Of a stretch of 64,000 nt of DNA, positions 35,242 to 43,483 are shown piece after piece. The stretch spans positions 124,001 through 188,000 of the forward strand of contig NC_019936.1 in assembly GCF_000327065.1 (NCBI RefSeq), written 5' to 3'. A program made the position numbers and the translations under genes. Positions within the stretch are counted from its first letter, which is position 1, and each line of letters opens with the position of its first letter. This stretch comes from Stutzerimonas stutzeri RCH2 (GTDB lineage: Bacteria > Pseudomonadota > Gammaproteobacteria > Pseudomonadales > Pseudomonadaceae). The notes beneath the pieces are model-generated. The model worked only from the letters and a program-made list of their open reading frames with translations. It was not told the origin of the DNA and ran no database searches.

Positions 35242-36504
35242 CTAGCCTTGCGCGCGACACCATTGGGCGGGGTCGCTGGGGCGGCCCTGCTGCCGAATGG
35301 CGAAATACAGTGCGGCGGTTTCCTGGCCGCCGCTGGTGCCTACTGTGGCGATCGGATCGCCGGCCTTGACGATGTCGCCGGCGTCACGCAGCAGGCTCTG
35401 GTTATGACCATACAGGCTCAGGTAACCATTTCCATGATCGAGTATCACCAGTAGTCCGGCGCCACGTAGCCAGTCGGCGAATACTACCCGGCCGCCATGC
35501 ACGGCGCGGACCTGAGTGCCGACGCTGGCACCGATCAGTACGCCGTCCCACTTGGTTCGAGCGTCGCCGCCGCGCGGAGTGCCGTAGCGGGCGACGAGAC
35601 GTCCGTCTACCGGCCAGGGCAGCTTGCCCTTGGCCTGGGAGAACGGCCCGCCGAAGTTGCCGCCGGCACTGGACACCAGCGGGCCGCTCGGCGCGGTGCT
35701 GGCGCCGGTCTGGGATTGTTGCTGCTGTTGCTGACGCTGGCGCTCGGCAAGCAATGCGCGCTGCCGTGCTTCCTCGGCCTCACGGGCCTGGCGAGCCAGG
35801 GTTTCTTCGATGGTCTTGAGCACGCGCTCGAACTGGGCCTGCTCCTGACGGCGCGCCTGCAGTTTCTGCTCGCGGCTGGAGAAATCGCTGTTGAGCTTGG
35901 CGAGGGTCTGCTGGCGTTCCTTGCGCACCTCGGCGAGTTGGTTGCGGCGTTCGAGCAGACCATCCTTCTTTTCTGCCAGCAGACTTTGCTGCGTGGCGAT
36001 GTCGGCTTCGACGTTGGCCAGCTGGCGCAGCGTCTCGTTGAAGTTGTCGAGCTGCTCGAGACGCGCCTTGTTGAGGTAGTCGTAATAGGTGATGGTGCGG
36101 CTGAATTTTTCCGGATTCTGCTGGTTGAGCAGCAGCTTGAGGTACTCCTGCCGGCCATTCTGGTAGGCGGCACGGGCCTGCAGGCCGATCAGTCGTTGTT
36201 GTTCCAGGCGAGCACCTTCGAGCGTGGCCTTCTCGTCGTTCAGGCGCTCCAGCTCAGCCTCGCTGCGGTCGATTTCCTGTTGCAGGGTATCGACCTGCTT
36301 TTCCAGCTGGCCCATCTCGCTTTCGGTGGTCTTCAGCTGCTTCTGGACGCCGGATTTCTCCTGCTCGATCTGCTTGAGCAGCTTCTGCAGTTCGGCAACG
36401 TCCTGGCGAGCGGCTTCGATCTGCTGCCGCGCTGCGGCACGTTCGTCCGCCACGGCGGGACCGAGCAGGCAGAGGAAGGCTAGGGCGAGAAAAGTACGAG
36501 GCAT
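35242..36504 (-). CDS. envC: EnvC-like murein hydrolase activator (coiled coil + degenerate LytM)
   Basis: 420 residues. The signal peptide ends near AVADE. A long coiled coil covers about 25-270 with heavy Glu/Gln/Leu content, followed by a low-complexity Gln/Ser linker and a LytM/M23 domain at about 295-415. The metal motif is broken: the first HxxxD reads KWDGVLI, with no His and no Asp, while LDHGNGYLSLYGHN keeps the later His residues. The protein is therefore likely an amidase activator like E. coli EnvC, not an active hydrolase. It precedes ctpA by 71 bases. Confidence 0.92.
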   Translation of the reverse strand: MPRTFLALAFLCLLGPAVADERAAARQQIEAARQDVAELQKLLKQIEQEKSGVQKQLKTTESEMGQLEKQVDTLQQEIDRSEAELERLNDEKATLEGARLEQQRLIGLQARAAYQNGRQEYLKLLLNQQNPEKFSRTITYYDYLNKARLEQLDNFNETLRQLANVEADIATQQSLLAEKKDGLLERRNQLAEVRKERQQTLAKLNSDFSSREQKLQARRQEQAQFERVLKTIEETLARQAREAEEARQRALLAERQRQQQQQQSQTGASTAPSGPLVSSAGGNFGGPFSQAKGKLPWPVDGRLVARYGTPRGGDARTKWDGVLIGASVGTQVRAVHGGRVVFADWLRGAGLLVILDHGNGYLSLYGHNQSLLRDAGDIVKAGDPIATVGTSGGQETAALYFAIRQQGRPSDPAQWCRAQG

Positions 36505-36561
36505 TGGAGGGCGTCAACCGAGCGTTATGACCGACGTAGTATGCCTAAAAAGCAAGCTGGA

Positions 36562-36574
36562 AGCTTGAAGCCTG
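36562..36574. repeat. Short repeat AGCTTGAAGCCTG (second copy at 30426-30438)
   Basis: The 13-base word occurs in two intergenic spacers: before hisF (30426-30438) and between envC and gpmI. Similar CTTGAAGC-rich text is common between genes in some pseudomonads. A 12-base partial match inside the HisM-like gene near 11805 shows that chance matches occur. Confidence 0.3.
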
Positions 36575-36618
36575 TAGCGGGAAACGGCGGCTGGCGCCAT
36601 CCGCTTCCCGTCTGGCGA

Positions 36619-38166
36619 TCAACTCAGCTCGACGATCGAGCGACCGGTCATCTCTGGCGGTACCGGCATGCCGAGCAGGGTCAGCATGGTCGGCGCGACA
36701 TCGGCCAGCACGCCGCCCTGGCGGATGGTGACGTTGCGCTTGCCGATATAGACGAACGGCACCGGCTCGCAGGTATGCGCGGTGTGCGCCTGGCCGGTCA
36801 TGACGTCTTCCATTTGCTCGACGTTGCCGTGGTCGGCGGTCAGCAGCGCTTCGCCGCCGACCTTGTCCAGCGCCTCGACGATGCGGCCGACACAGCTGTC
36901 CAGGCATTCCACTGCCTTGACCGCGGCTTCGAACACGCCGGTATGCCCGACCATGTCGCCGTTGGCATAGTTGACCACGATGACGTCGTAGCGCTGATTC
37001 TCGATGGCATCGACGATACGGTCAGTGACCTCGGGCGCGCTCATTTCCGGCTTGAGATCGTAGGTGGCGACCTGTGGCGACGGGATGAGGATGCGTTCCT
37101 CGCCGGGGAATGGTTCCTCGCGACCGCCGGAGAAGAAGAAGGTGACGTGCGCGTATTTCTCGGTTTCAGCGATACGCAGCTGGGTCTTGCCGTTGTTGGC
37201 CAGGTACTCGCCGAGCACGTTGGTCAGCGCCTCCGGGGCGAAGGCGGCCGGCGCGGGGATGCTTGCGGCGTACTGGGTGAGCATGACGAACTCGGCCAGT
37301 TGCGGCACGCGAGCGCGCTCGAATTCCTTGAAGCCGGGCTCGACGAAGCAGCGGGTCAGTTCGCGGGCGCGGTCGGCGCGGAAGTTCATGAATACCACGG
37401 CATCGCCATCCTCCACGCGCACCGGCTCGCCGATGCTGGTGGCCTTGACGAATTCGTCGCTTTCGCCGCGCTCGTAAGCGGCGATCAGACCATCCACGGC
37501 GTAGTCGGAGCGGTGCTCGGCCTTGCCGTTTACGATCAGCTCATAGGCCTGCTGCACACGGTCCCAGCGGTTGTCGCGGTCCATGGCGAAGTAGCGGCCG
37601 ATCAGGCTGGCGATACGGCCCTTGCCCAGGCGGGTGAAGGTGGCCTGGAGCAGTTCGATGGAGTGCTGTGCGCTCTTCGGCGGGGTGTCGCGGCCGTCGA
37701 GGAAGGCGTGCAGGTAGATCTTCTCGGCGCCGCGCTGGGCAGCCAGTTCGGCCATGGCGACCAGATGATCCTGATGGCTGTGTACGCCACCGTCGGAGAG
37801 CAGGCCGAGGATGTGCACCGCCTTGCCGGCACCCACGGCCTTGTCGACTGCACCGCAGATGGTCGGGTTGGCGAAGAACTCGCCGTCGCGGATCGCCTTG
37901 GTCACCCGGGTGAAGTCCTGATACACCACGCGCCCGGCACCCAGGTTCATGTGGCCGACCTCGGAGTTGCCCATCTGCCCGTCCGGCAGGCCGACATCCA
38001 TGCCGCTGCCAGAGATCAATCCGTGCGGCTGGCTGGCCAGCAGGCGATCGTAGACCGGCTTGCGCGCGGCGTGGATGGCGTTGAAGTCCGGGCTGTCGCT
38101 GTGCCCGAAGCCATCGAGAATGATCAGTACCAGAGGTTTGGGCGCGGCGGTGGGGGCGACGGACAT
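36619..38166 (-). CDS. gpmI: 2,3-bisphosphoglycerate-independent phosphoglycerate mutase GpmI
   Basis: 515 residues, the usual size. The enzyme interconverts 3- and 2-phosphoglycerate in glycolysis with two Mn ions. The phosphoserine Ser is in [20 protein letters not shown], the N-terminal metal motif is [10 protein letters not shown], and the C-terminal metal motif is [11 protein letters not shown]. The gene diverges from the rhodanese gene across a 140-base spacer with a plus-strand promoter. Confidence 0.97.
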   Translation of the reverse strand: MSVAPTAAPKPLVLIILDGFGHSDSPDFNAIHAARKPVYDRLLASQPHGLISGSGMDVGLPDGQMGNSEVGHMNLGAGRVVYQDFTRVTKAIRDGEFFANPTICGAVDKAVGAGKAVHILGLLSDGGVHSHQDHLVAMAELAAQRGAEKIYLHAFLDGRDTPPKSAQHSIELLQATFTRLGKGRIASLIGRYFAMDRDNRWDRVQQAYELIVNGKAEHRSDYAVDGLIAAYERGESDEFVKATSIGEPVRVEDGDAVVFMNFRADRARELTRCFVEPGFKEFERARVPQLAEFVMLTQYAASIPAPAAFAPEALTNVLGEYLANNGKTQLRIAETEKYAHVTFFFSGGREEPFPGEERILIPSPQVATYDLKPEMSAPEVTDRIVDAIENQRYDVIVVNYANGDMVGHTGVFEAAVKAVECLDSCVGRIVEALDKVGGEALLTADHGNVEQMEDVMTGQAHTAHTCEPVPFVYIGKRNVTIRQGGVLADVAPTMLTLLGMPVPPEMTGRSIVELS

Positions 38167-38246
38167 GCTTTCGGGCTCCTTGCACGGGGGCGGAAAAGGG
38201 CGGCCAGTCTACTGGCTGGCCGGGGCGAGGTCACGAATCATCAGGG

Positions 38247-38275
38247 TTCAGCCGGTGGGAGGGGCTGTGTATACT
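38247..38275 (+). promoter_or_regulatory. Sigma-70-type promoter for rhodanese-grxC-secB
   Basis: TTCAGC (38247-38252), a 17-base spacer and TATACT (38270-38275). The -10 is good and the -35 weak. The transcript would start about 25 bases before the rhodanese start codon. Confidence 0.5.
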
Positions 38276-38306
38276 GGCCCGCATTTTATCGTCCGGGTAC
38301 CCGTTG

Positions 38307-38720
38307 ATGCTCGCTAACCTGATTGAATTTGTCTCTAACCACTATGTACTCAGCAGCCTGTTCGTGGTGCTGTTGATCCTTCTGTTCATCACCGAGACAC
38401 GCAAGGGTGGCAAGAGCCTGAGCAATCGCGAACTGACGGCACTGGTCAACAGTGGCGAGGGCGTGGTGTTGGACGTGCGCGTCAAGAAGGAGTTCGACGC
38501 CGGCCATATCGTCGATGCATTGAACATTCCCTACGAGAAGCTGGTCAGCCGCACAGGCGAGCTGGAAAAGCACAAGGCCAAGACCATCATCGTGGTCGAC
38601 GCCATGGGGCAGCACGCCGGAACGGCCTGCCGTGAGTTGCAGAAGGCAGGCTTCACCGCCGCCAAGTTGTCGGGAGGGATTTCCAGCTGGCGCGGCGACA
38701 ATCTGCCAGTGGTCAAGTAA
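38307..38720 (+). CDS. Membrane-anchored rhodanese-like protein lacking the catalytic Cys
   Basis: 137 residues. One membrane helix (about 13-28, VLSSLFVVLLILLFIT) precedes a rhodanese fold with VVLDVRVKKEFDAGHIVDAL. At the active-site loop the sequence reads VVDAMGQHAG, with Asp98 where the sulfur-carrying Cys is expected; Cys108 lies outside the loop. Sulfurtransferase activity is therefore doubtful. The gene is 2 bases from grxC, and the pair precedes secB, an arrangement also known in other gammaproteobacteria (yibN-grxC-secB). Confidence 0.88.
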   Translation: MLANLIEFVSNHYVLSSLFVVLLILLFITETRKGGKSLSNRELTALVNSGEGVVLDVRVKKEFDAGHIVDALNIPYEKLVSRTGELEKHKAKTIIVVDAMGQHAGTACRELQKAGFTAAKLSGGISSWRGDNLPVVK

Positions 38721-38722
38721 TC

Positions 38723-38977
38723 ATGCCCAACGTCGTCATCTATACCACCGCCTGGTGCCCGTTCTGCATCCGCGCCAAGGCGCTGCTCGATCGCAGGGGT
38801 GTCGCCTACGAGGAGATCCCCGTGGATGGCAACCCGTCCCTGCGTGCCGAAATGGCCAGCAAGGCCGGACGCACCTCGGTACCGCAGATATGGATCGGCG
38901 ATAAACACGTCGGCGGCTGCGACGAGCTGCACGCTCTGGAGCGCGCCGGACGTCTCGACCCGTTGCTGCAGGCCTGA
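38723..38977 (+). CDS. grxC: Glutaredoxin 3 GrxC
   Basis: 84 residues. The dithiol active site is CPFC in TTAWCPFCIRAKALLDRRGV. The cis-Pro motif TSVPQIWIG and the GSH-site GGCDEL are intact. It reduces disulfides in the cytoplasm with glutathione. It starts 2 bases after the rhodanese stop and is followed by secB after 64 bases. Confidence 0.97.
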   Translation: MPNVVIYTTAWCPFCIRAKALLDRRGVAYEEIPVDGNPSLRAEMASKAGRTSVPQIWIGDKHVGGCDELHALERAGRLDPLLQA

Positions 38978-39041
38978 GGCCGGCAGCGCGGGTCCGCGAA
39001 CAACTCAAACGACACGCACAACTGGATAGAAGGTTGCAGAA

Positions 39042-39536
39042 ATGACCGAACAAGCTAACAACGGCGGCGCAGCGTCGCAGAACGAACAGGGCGCGCAGTT
39101 CTCCCTGCAGCGCATCTACGTCCGTGACCTGTCCTTCGAAGCGCCGAAGAGCCCGGAAATTTTCCGTCAGGAATGGAATCCGAGTGTCGCGCTGGACCTG
39201 AACACCAAGCAGAAGGCGCTTGAGGGCGACTTCCATGAAGTCGTGCTGACCCTTTCGGTCACCGTGAAGACCGGCGAAGAAGTTGCCTTCATTGCCGAAG
39301 TGCAGCAGGCCGGGATCTTCCTGATCAAGGGTCTCGAAGCCGCCGCCATGAGTCACACCCTTGGCGCGTTCTGCCCGAACATCCTCTTCCCGTACGCCCG
39401 TGAGGCGCTGGACAGCCTGGTAACCCGCGGCTCGTTCCCGGCTCTGATGCTGGCTCCGGTGAACTTCGACGCACTCTACGCCCAGGAAATGGCGCGTATG
39501 CAGGGCGCGGGCGAAGCACCCAGCACCGCCCACTGA
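39042..39536 (+). CDS. secB: Protein-export chaperone SecB
   Basis: 164 residues, acidic at both ends. SecB keeps preproteins unfolded and hands them to SecA. The hallmarks are [53 protein letters not shown] and [21 protein letters not shown] precedes the ATG. Transcription ends at a hairpin shared with the convergent oxidoreductase gene. Confidence 0.98.
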   Translation: MTEQANNGGAASQNEQGAQFSLQRIYVRDLSFEAPKSPEIFRQEWNPSVALDLNTKQKALEGDFHEVVLTLSVTVKTGEEVAFIAEVQQAGIFLIKGLEAAAMSHTLGAFCPNILFPYAREALDSLVTRGSFPALMLAPVNFDALYAQEMARMQGAGEAPSTAH

Positions 39537-39545
39537 TACGGATCG

Positions 39546-39572
39546 TGCAGGAAGCGTCTGACGCTTCCTGCA
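39546..39572. terminator. Bidirectional hairpin between secB and the oxidoreductase gene
   Basis: Perfect 11-base arms TGCAGGAAGCG / CGCTTCCTGCA around a five-base loop, between two convergent stop codons. The flanking T-richness is modest. Confidence 0.65.
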
Positions 39573-39587
39573 TCCTCCTTCTGCGCG

Positions 39588-40568
39588 TCAGCGCACCTGC
39601 ACCACCAGCTTGCCGACCGCCTTGCGCTGCCCCAGCGTGGCGATAGCCTTGCCGGTGTCCTGCAAGGCAAAGCGTTGCGATACCAGCGGCTTGAGCTTGC
39701 CTTCGGCGTGCCAGGCGAACAGCTGGCGGAAATTAGCCGCGTTGTCCTGCGGTTGACGCTGGGCGAAGGCGCCCCAGAACACACCGATCAGCGAAGCTCC
39801 TTTGAGCAGTGGCAGGTTCGCCGGCAGCGCCGGGATATCCCCGCCGGCAGCAAATCCCACCACCAGCATGCGGCCGTTCCAGGCGATGCTGCGGAAGGCT
39901 TCTTCGAACAGCTGGCCGCCCACCGGATCGTAGATCACATCCACGCCCTGGCCGCCGGTGAGTTCCTTCAGGCGCTCCTTCAGGCTGCCTTCGCTGTAGT
40001 TGATCAGCTCGTCGGCGCCGGCGTTCTTCGCTACCTCCAGCTTCTCGGCGCTGGAGGCGGCGGCGATGACTCGTGCGCCCATGGCCTTGCCGATCTCCAC
40101 GGCAGCCAGGCCGACACCGCCAGAAGCGCCCAGCACCAGCAGAGTCTCTCCATGTTGCAGATTGGCGCGCTGGGTAAGCGCATGCATCGAGGTGCCGTAG
40201 GTCATGCTGAAGGCGGCGGCGGTGTCGAAGTCCATGCTCGGCGGAATCGGCAGCGCGTTGCCGCCAGCCACCGCAACCTGCTCGGCGAAGCTGCCCCAGC
40301 CGGTCAACGCCATGACCCGGTCGCCGACCTTGAGGTGGCTGACCTTCTCGCCGACCGCGGCGATGACGCCGGCCGCCTCGCCGCCGGGCGAGAACGGGAA
40401 CGGCGGCTTGAACTGATACTTGCCCTCGATCATCAGCGTGTCAGGAAAATTGACCCCGGCGGCATGCACGTCGAGCAGGACTTCGCTCGGTTTGATCTGA
40501 GGGGAAGGGGCATCTTCGAGCACCAGGCTCTCGGGCGGACCGAAGCTTTTGCACAGGACGGCTTTCAT
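39588..40568 (-). CDS. NADPH:quinone oxidoreductase-like protein (zinc-free MDR family)
   Basis: 326 residues. A GroES-like N-terminal domain is followed by a Rossmann domain with VLGASGGVGLAAVEIGKAMGA. The Zn-binding Cys residues of alcohol dehydrogenases are absent, as in the QOR family. Blocks GVNFPDTLMIEGKYQFKPPFPF and FSPGGEAAGVI are typical. A soluble NADPH-dependent reductase of quinones or enones is predicted; the substrate is unknown. The frame opens upstream to 40667, but MKAVLCKSFG is the family start. Confidence 0.9.
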   Translation of the reverse strand: MKAVLCKSFGPPESLVLEDAPSPQIKPSEVLLDVHAAGVNFPDTLMIEGKYQFKPPFPFSPGGEAAGVIAAVGEKVSHLKVGDRVMALTGWGSFAEQVAVAGGNALPIPPSMDFDTAAAFSMTYGTSMHALTQRANLQHGETLLVLGASGGVGLAAVEIGKAMGARVIAAASSAEKLEVAKNAGADELINYSEGSLKERLKELTGGQGVDVIYDPVGGQLFEEAFRSIAWNGRMLVVGFAAGGDIPALPANLPLLKGASLIGVFWGAFAQRQPQDNAANFRQLFAWHAEGKLKPLVSQRFALQDTGKAIATLGQRKAVGKLVVQVR

Positions 40569-40781
40569 CGTTTTTCCTTGTTCGACTGGTCGGACGCTTG
40601 CCGCCCGACGATGGATGGCTCGACTACTCAGGACTATCCAGTCTAGGAGCGCTGCGTAACGAGGCAATCAGCATCGTTCGCTGTAATGGCGGCGTATAAG
40701 CGGCGGGCAGTTGCGTGGTGGGCTTGGGTGCGCGGCGGCGACTGGTTATGCTGGCGCAGATTTTCCCTGGAGCACTGCCCC

Positions 40782-41183
40782 GTGAAGTACCTGATAACCC
40801 TGTTTCTTGGTTTCGCACTTGCCGGGCCGGTGCTCGCGCAAAACTCGGCTGACGAAGCGGCCCCGCAGACGCTCTACTACGCGCTGGTGCCCGCCATGGT
40901 CGGCAACTATGGTTCGGGTGAGCGGCTGAAGTACTACAAGGCTGATGTCGCGCTGCGCATCTCCAGCAAGGAGGTGGAAGATCGGGTCAAGCATCACGAG
41001 CCGCTGATCCGCCATCAGCTGGTGATGCTGTTTTCCCAGCAGACCGACGAGACCCTGAGCGGTCCCGAAGCCAAGGAGCAGCTGCGTCAGGAGGCCTTGC
41101 GCCAGGTGCGCGAGGTGCTGGAGCAGGAAGAAGGTAAGCCGTTGGTGGATGATCTGCTGTTCAACAATCTGATCATCCAGTAA
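40782..41183 (+). CDS. FliL-like periplasmic/membrane protein outside the flagellar locus
   Basis: 133 residues starting at GTG 40782, with GGAG nine bases upstream. An N-terminal signal segment (KYLITLFLGFALAGPVLAQ) is followed by a FliL-type domain: YYALVPAMVGNYG, KYYKADVALRISSKEVEDRVKHHEPLIRH and LLFNNLIIQ at the C-terminus. FliL supports the flagellar stator, but no flagellar gene is near, so this paralogue may serve another envelope complex. It converges with the EVE gene, one base apart. Confidence 0.83.
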   Translation: MKYLITLFLGFALAGPVLAQNSADEAAPQTLYYALVPAMVGNYGSGERLKYYKADVALRISSKEVEDRVKHHEPLIRHQLVMLFSQQTDETLSGPEAKEQLRQEALRQVREVLEQEEGKPLVDDLLFNNLIIQ

Positions 41184-41184
41184 C

Positions 41185-41634
41185 TCAGCGCAGCGCCAGG
41201 ATCGCCTGCCACTCGTCCATGCTGACCGGCATCACCGAAAGGCGGCTGCCTTTCTTCACCAGTGCCAGTTCGTGCAGCTCAGGCTGTGCTTTCAGGCGTG
41301 CCAGCTTCAGCGGCGACGCGAAGACTTCCACGAACTCGACATCGACTGCGCTCCACGGATTGGTCTCGTCGCTGGCCTTGCTATCGTGATAGGGGCTGGC
41401 GGGGTCGAGTGCGGCGGGATCGGGGTAGGCGCTACGAGTGACTCTGCCGATTCCGGCAATGCCGGGCTCCGCGCAACTGGAGTGATAGAAGAAGAACTGA
41501 TCGCCTTCCTGCATATGCCGCAGGAAATTACGCGCCTGGTAATTGCGTACGCCGTCCCAGCGACCACGACCCAGTTTTTTCAGATCCTGGATGGAAAATT
41601 CATCCGGTTCGGACTTCATCAGCCAATAAGGCAT
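41185..41634 (-). CDS. EVE-domain protein (modified-nucleobase binding fold)
   Basis: 149 residues, a complete single EVE domain: MPYWLMKSEPDEFSIQDL, then WDGVRNYQARNFLR, GDQFFFYHSSC and VDVEFVEVFASPLKL. EVE domains belong to the PUA-like superfamily and bind modified bases in DNA or RNA. Housekeeping EVE genes of this size are common in gammaproteobacteria, so no defence island is implied; the neighbours are ordinary. The ligand is unknown. Confidence 0.92.
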   Translation of the reverse strand: MPYWLMKSEPDEFSIQDLKKLGRGRWDGVRNYQARNFLRHMQEGDQFFFYHSSCAEPGIAGIGRVTRSAYPDPAALDPASPYHDSKASDETNPWSAVDVEFVEVFASPLKLARLKAQPELHELALVKKGSRLSVMPVSMDEWQAILALR

Positions 41635-41831
41635 GAACCTTGCTCTCCCGTCAGTCGGTTCGATCAGACCATGATGGCAAAATCTCCGACAGTCGGCTGC
41701 AATACCTGTTTGCGCGGTGCCGAAGCTTCACGGAAAATGCCGCGGCTGTATGGTGGCCTATCGAGTCCTAGAACGATAAATCACACCGACTCGACGCAAG
41801 CATTTCGCCTGGTAGGGGGAGGCGAACACAA

Positions 41832-41984
41832 ATGAAACGTAAGCCCGATATTCTGTGGATTTTGGTCTTCATCTTTGGTCTCGGCGTAGTCACCACGGGC
41901 TATACGCAGAGTCTGTGGGAGCAGCAGGATGGCGCGGCCGGCATGGCCCCGGTCATTCAGGTGCAACAGGCTCAGCAGCGATGA
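41832..41984 (+). CDS. 50-residue single-pass membrane protein (unrecognised)
   Basis: A short frame with a strong ribosome site (GGGGAGG) eight or nine bases before its ATG. The product has a basic start (MKRKPD), one hydrophobic segment at about residues 7-24 (ILWILVFIFGLGVVTTGY) and a Gln-rich tail ending QVQQAQQR. I do not recognise a family. It lies between the divergent EVE gene and the convergent ygfA gene. The ribosome site and the clean membrane segment argue that it is real. Confidence 0.7.
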   Translation: MKRKPDILWILVFIFGLGVVTTGYTQSLWEQQDGAAGMAPVIQVQQAQQR

Positions 41985-42012
41985 CCTCGTGCCGCATGGA
42001 TGCGGCGCTTCA

Positions 42013-42615
42013 TCATCCGACGTACCAGCCCTGGTCCGTCACCGTGCCCTGAATGGGTACATCCCAGCTTTCCAACGGTAATCGGTCGACCCGCTGACAT
42101 TCGTGAGCGAGTCCCAATAACGTCGGTTTGTGACTTTTTTTGCGCATGGCGCGATACGCCAAGCTGCGATCATAGAAGCCGCCGCCCATACCCAGCCGCC
42201 CGCCATTGCCGTCGAAGCCCACCAGTGGCATCAGCAGCAGATCGAGCGCCCAGACGCGGCGTTGTCGAGCGGTCCGGATTACGGGTTCGGGAATGCCGAA
42301 ACGGTTACGCCGCAGTCGCTCGCCGGGCTCGATGCGCTGAAAGACCATGCGCGTACGCGGCCATGGATTCAATACCGGGAGATAGGTCGCTTTGCCGCGG
42401 CGCTGAGCAGCGTGCAGTAGCGGACGTGGATCGATTTCACCGTCGTTGGGCAGGTACAGGGCGATATGCCGAGCGCGACGGAATAGCGGGTGCTGAGCCA
42501 ACTGCCGGTAGAGTCGGCGAGCGGCCAGGCGTTGCTGCGCGGGTGTCAATTGGCGCCGGGCTTGGCGCAGCTTGCGACGTAGCGCTGGGCGCGAAAGGCC
42601 TTCGGCTACGATCAT
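42013..42615 (-). CDS. ygfA: 5-formyltetrahydrofolate cyclo-ligase YgfA/Fau
   Basis: 200 residues. The enzyme converts 5-formyl-THF to 5,10-methenyl-THF with ATP. The N-terminal RPALRRKLRQARRQLTPAQQ and the C-terminal nucleotide motif VGFDGNGGRLGMGGGFYDR are diagnostic. It sits directly downstream of the 6S RNA gene on the same strand, the conserved ssrS-ygfA arrangement, and may be partly made by readthrough of 6S. Confidence 0.95.
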   Translation of the reverse strand: MIVAEGLSRPALRRKLRQARRQLTPAQQRLAARRLYRQLAQHPLFRRARHIALYLPNDGEIDPRPLLHAAQRRGKATYLPVLNPWPRTRMVFQRIEPGERLRRNRFGIPEPVIRTARQRRVWALDLLLMPLVGFDGNGGRLGMGGGFYDRSLAYRAMRKKSHKPTLLGLAHECQRVDRLPLESWDVPIQGTVTDQGWYVG

Positions 42616-42621
42616 CAGAAG

Positions 42622-42800
42622 TGGCTCCCCAGCATGCCGCTGCCAGCGTAGGCCCTTGAACCCGAGAGTTCAAGGTGGCGACTACAGAGCACCTTAAGGC
42701 TTTCCGTCAGGCGGACATGCACACCGGCACTACGTGTAGCCTCCATGGTATTGCTTATCGGGAGAGGGTCATCGCCGACTGGCGAACATGCCAGGGAGTT
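42622..42800 (-). ncRNA. ssrS: 6S RNA (SsrS), RNA polymerase-binding regulator
   Basis: About 179 bases. The closing stem pairs CTCCCTGGCATG at the 5' end with CATGCTGGGGAG at the 3' end. Internal text matches E. coli 6S in recognisable words: GTTCGC near the 5' side, ATACCA, GAAAGCCTTAA and CACCTTGAAC followed by GGGTTCAAGGG. The large central bubble typical of an open promoter mimic fits between the arms. A -10 box TATACT lies at 42807-42812. It sits between zapA and ygfA, the conserved position. The ends are accurate to a few bases. Confidence 0.92.
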
Positions 42801-42806
42801 GGCCGC

Positions 42807-42812
42807 AGTATA
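42807..42812 (-). promoter_or_regulatory. -10 box of the 6S RNA promoter
   Basis: TATACT on the minus strand, six bases before the inferred 6S 5' end. No clear -35 element was found at ideal spacing. Confidence 0.55.
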
Positions 42813-42833
42813 ACGCAAACTGGCTACCGTTGA

Positions 42834-43148
42834 TCAGTTGCCGGAAGGGTTTGGGTCGGGGGCCAGGGCGCTGTCGACGCGCTCCAGCAGCATGCGTACA
42901 TGTTCGCGTGCGCTGTTGGCTTCGGCGTCGAGGCGATCATGCTTGTGCAGCAGTTCGTGAGTGATGTTCAGGGCAGCCATCACCGCCACGCGATCGGCAC
43001 CGATGACTTTGCCGCTGCTGCGAATCTCGCGCATCTTGCGATCCAGGTAACGGGCCGCACCTTCCAGATTGCTGCGTTCCTCTGATGGACAGGCAATGCA
43101 GTATTCCTTGTCCATGATGTGCACGGTAACGGTGTTCGGCTGGGTCAT
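42834..43148 (-). CDS. zapA: Cell division protein ZapA
   Basis: 104 residues. ZapA bundles and stabilises FtsZ filaments at the Z ring. The N-terminal domain (VTVHIMDKEYCIACPSEERS) and the following LEGAARYLDRKMREIRSSG are family typical. The C-terminal coiled coil (about 55-95) forms the tetramer. The start overlaps the stop of the upstream coiled-coil gene by 4 bases (43145-43148). 6S RNA follows 34 bases downstream. Confidence 0.95.
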   Translation of the reverse strand: MTQPNTVTVHIMDKEYCIACPSEERSNLEGAARYLDRKMREIRSSGKVIGADRVAVMAALNITHELLHKHDRLDAEANSAREHVRMLLERVDSALAPDPNPSGN

Positions 43149-43354
43149 GAGTCCTGCTCCAGGGCTTTCAGGCGCGAAATCATTGATTCGACCTTCAATC
43201 GGGCCATTTCGTTCTTTTCGATCAGATGAGCGCGCTCTTCACGCCACGCCCGCTCATTGGCCAGCAGCAGATGGTTCTGCGCCTTGAGCTGTTCGATGCG
43301 CTGAATCAACTGCTCCAGCCTGGTGGTCAGCGCTTTGAGATCGGCGTCTTCCAT
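43145..43354 (-). CDS. Small coiled-coil protein, TIGR02449 / ZapB-like
   Basis: 69 residues, almost entirely coiled coil ([20 protein letters not shown] then [17 protein letters not shown]). Such proteins are encoded directly before zapA in pseudomonads and resemble ZapB in size and heptad pattern. Translational coupling to zapA by ATGA supports a joint role in division; the molecular role is inferred. The frame opens upstream to 43459, but MEDADLK is the likely start. Confidence 0.88.
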   Translation of the reverse strand: MEDADLKALTTRLEQLIQRIEQLKAQNHLLLANERAWREERAHLIEKNEMARLKVESMISRLKALEQDS

Positions 43355-43483
43355 GGGATTCCTGTTGGGGCACTGCTGAAGACGGAGGCGATGGCCGGGG
43401 CCTTCGATGGTCTTGCCGCGGCCGCCGGTGCTAGGATACGAAGCCTTCATTCTAGTCATTGCGCCATCGTGCGCCTAGCCGCC

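Noticed and set aside
41185..41634. EVE domain as part of a defence system
   Set aside because: Neighbours are housekeeping genes (secB region, ygfA, 6S RNA), and stand-alone EVE proteins are common.
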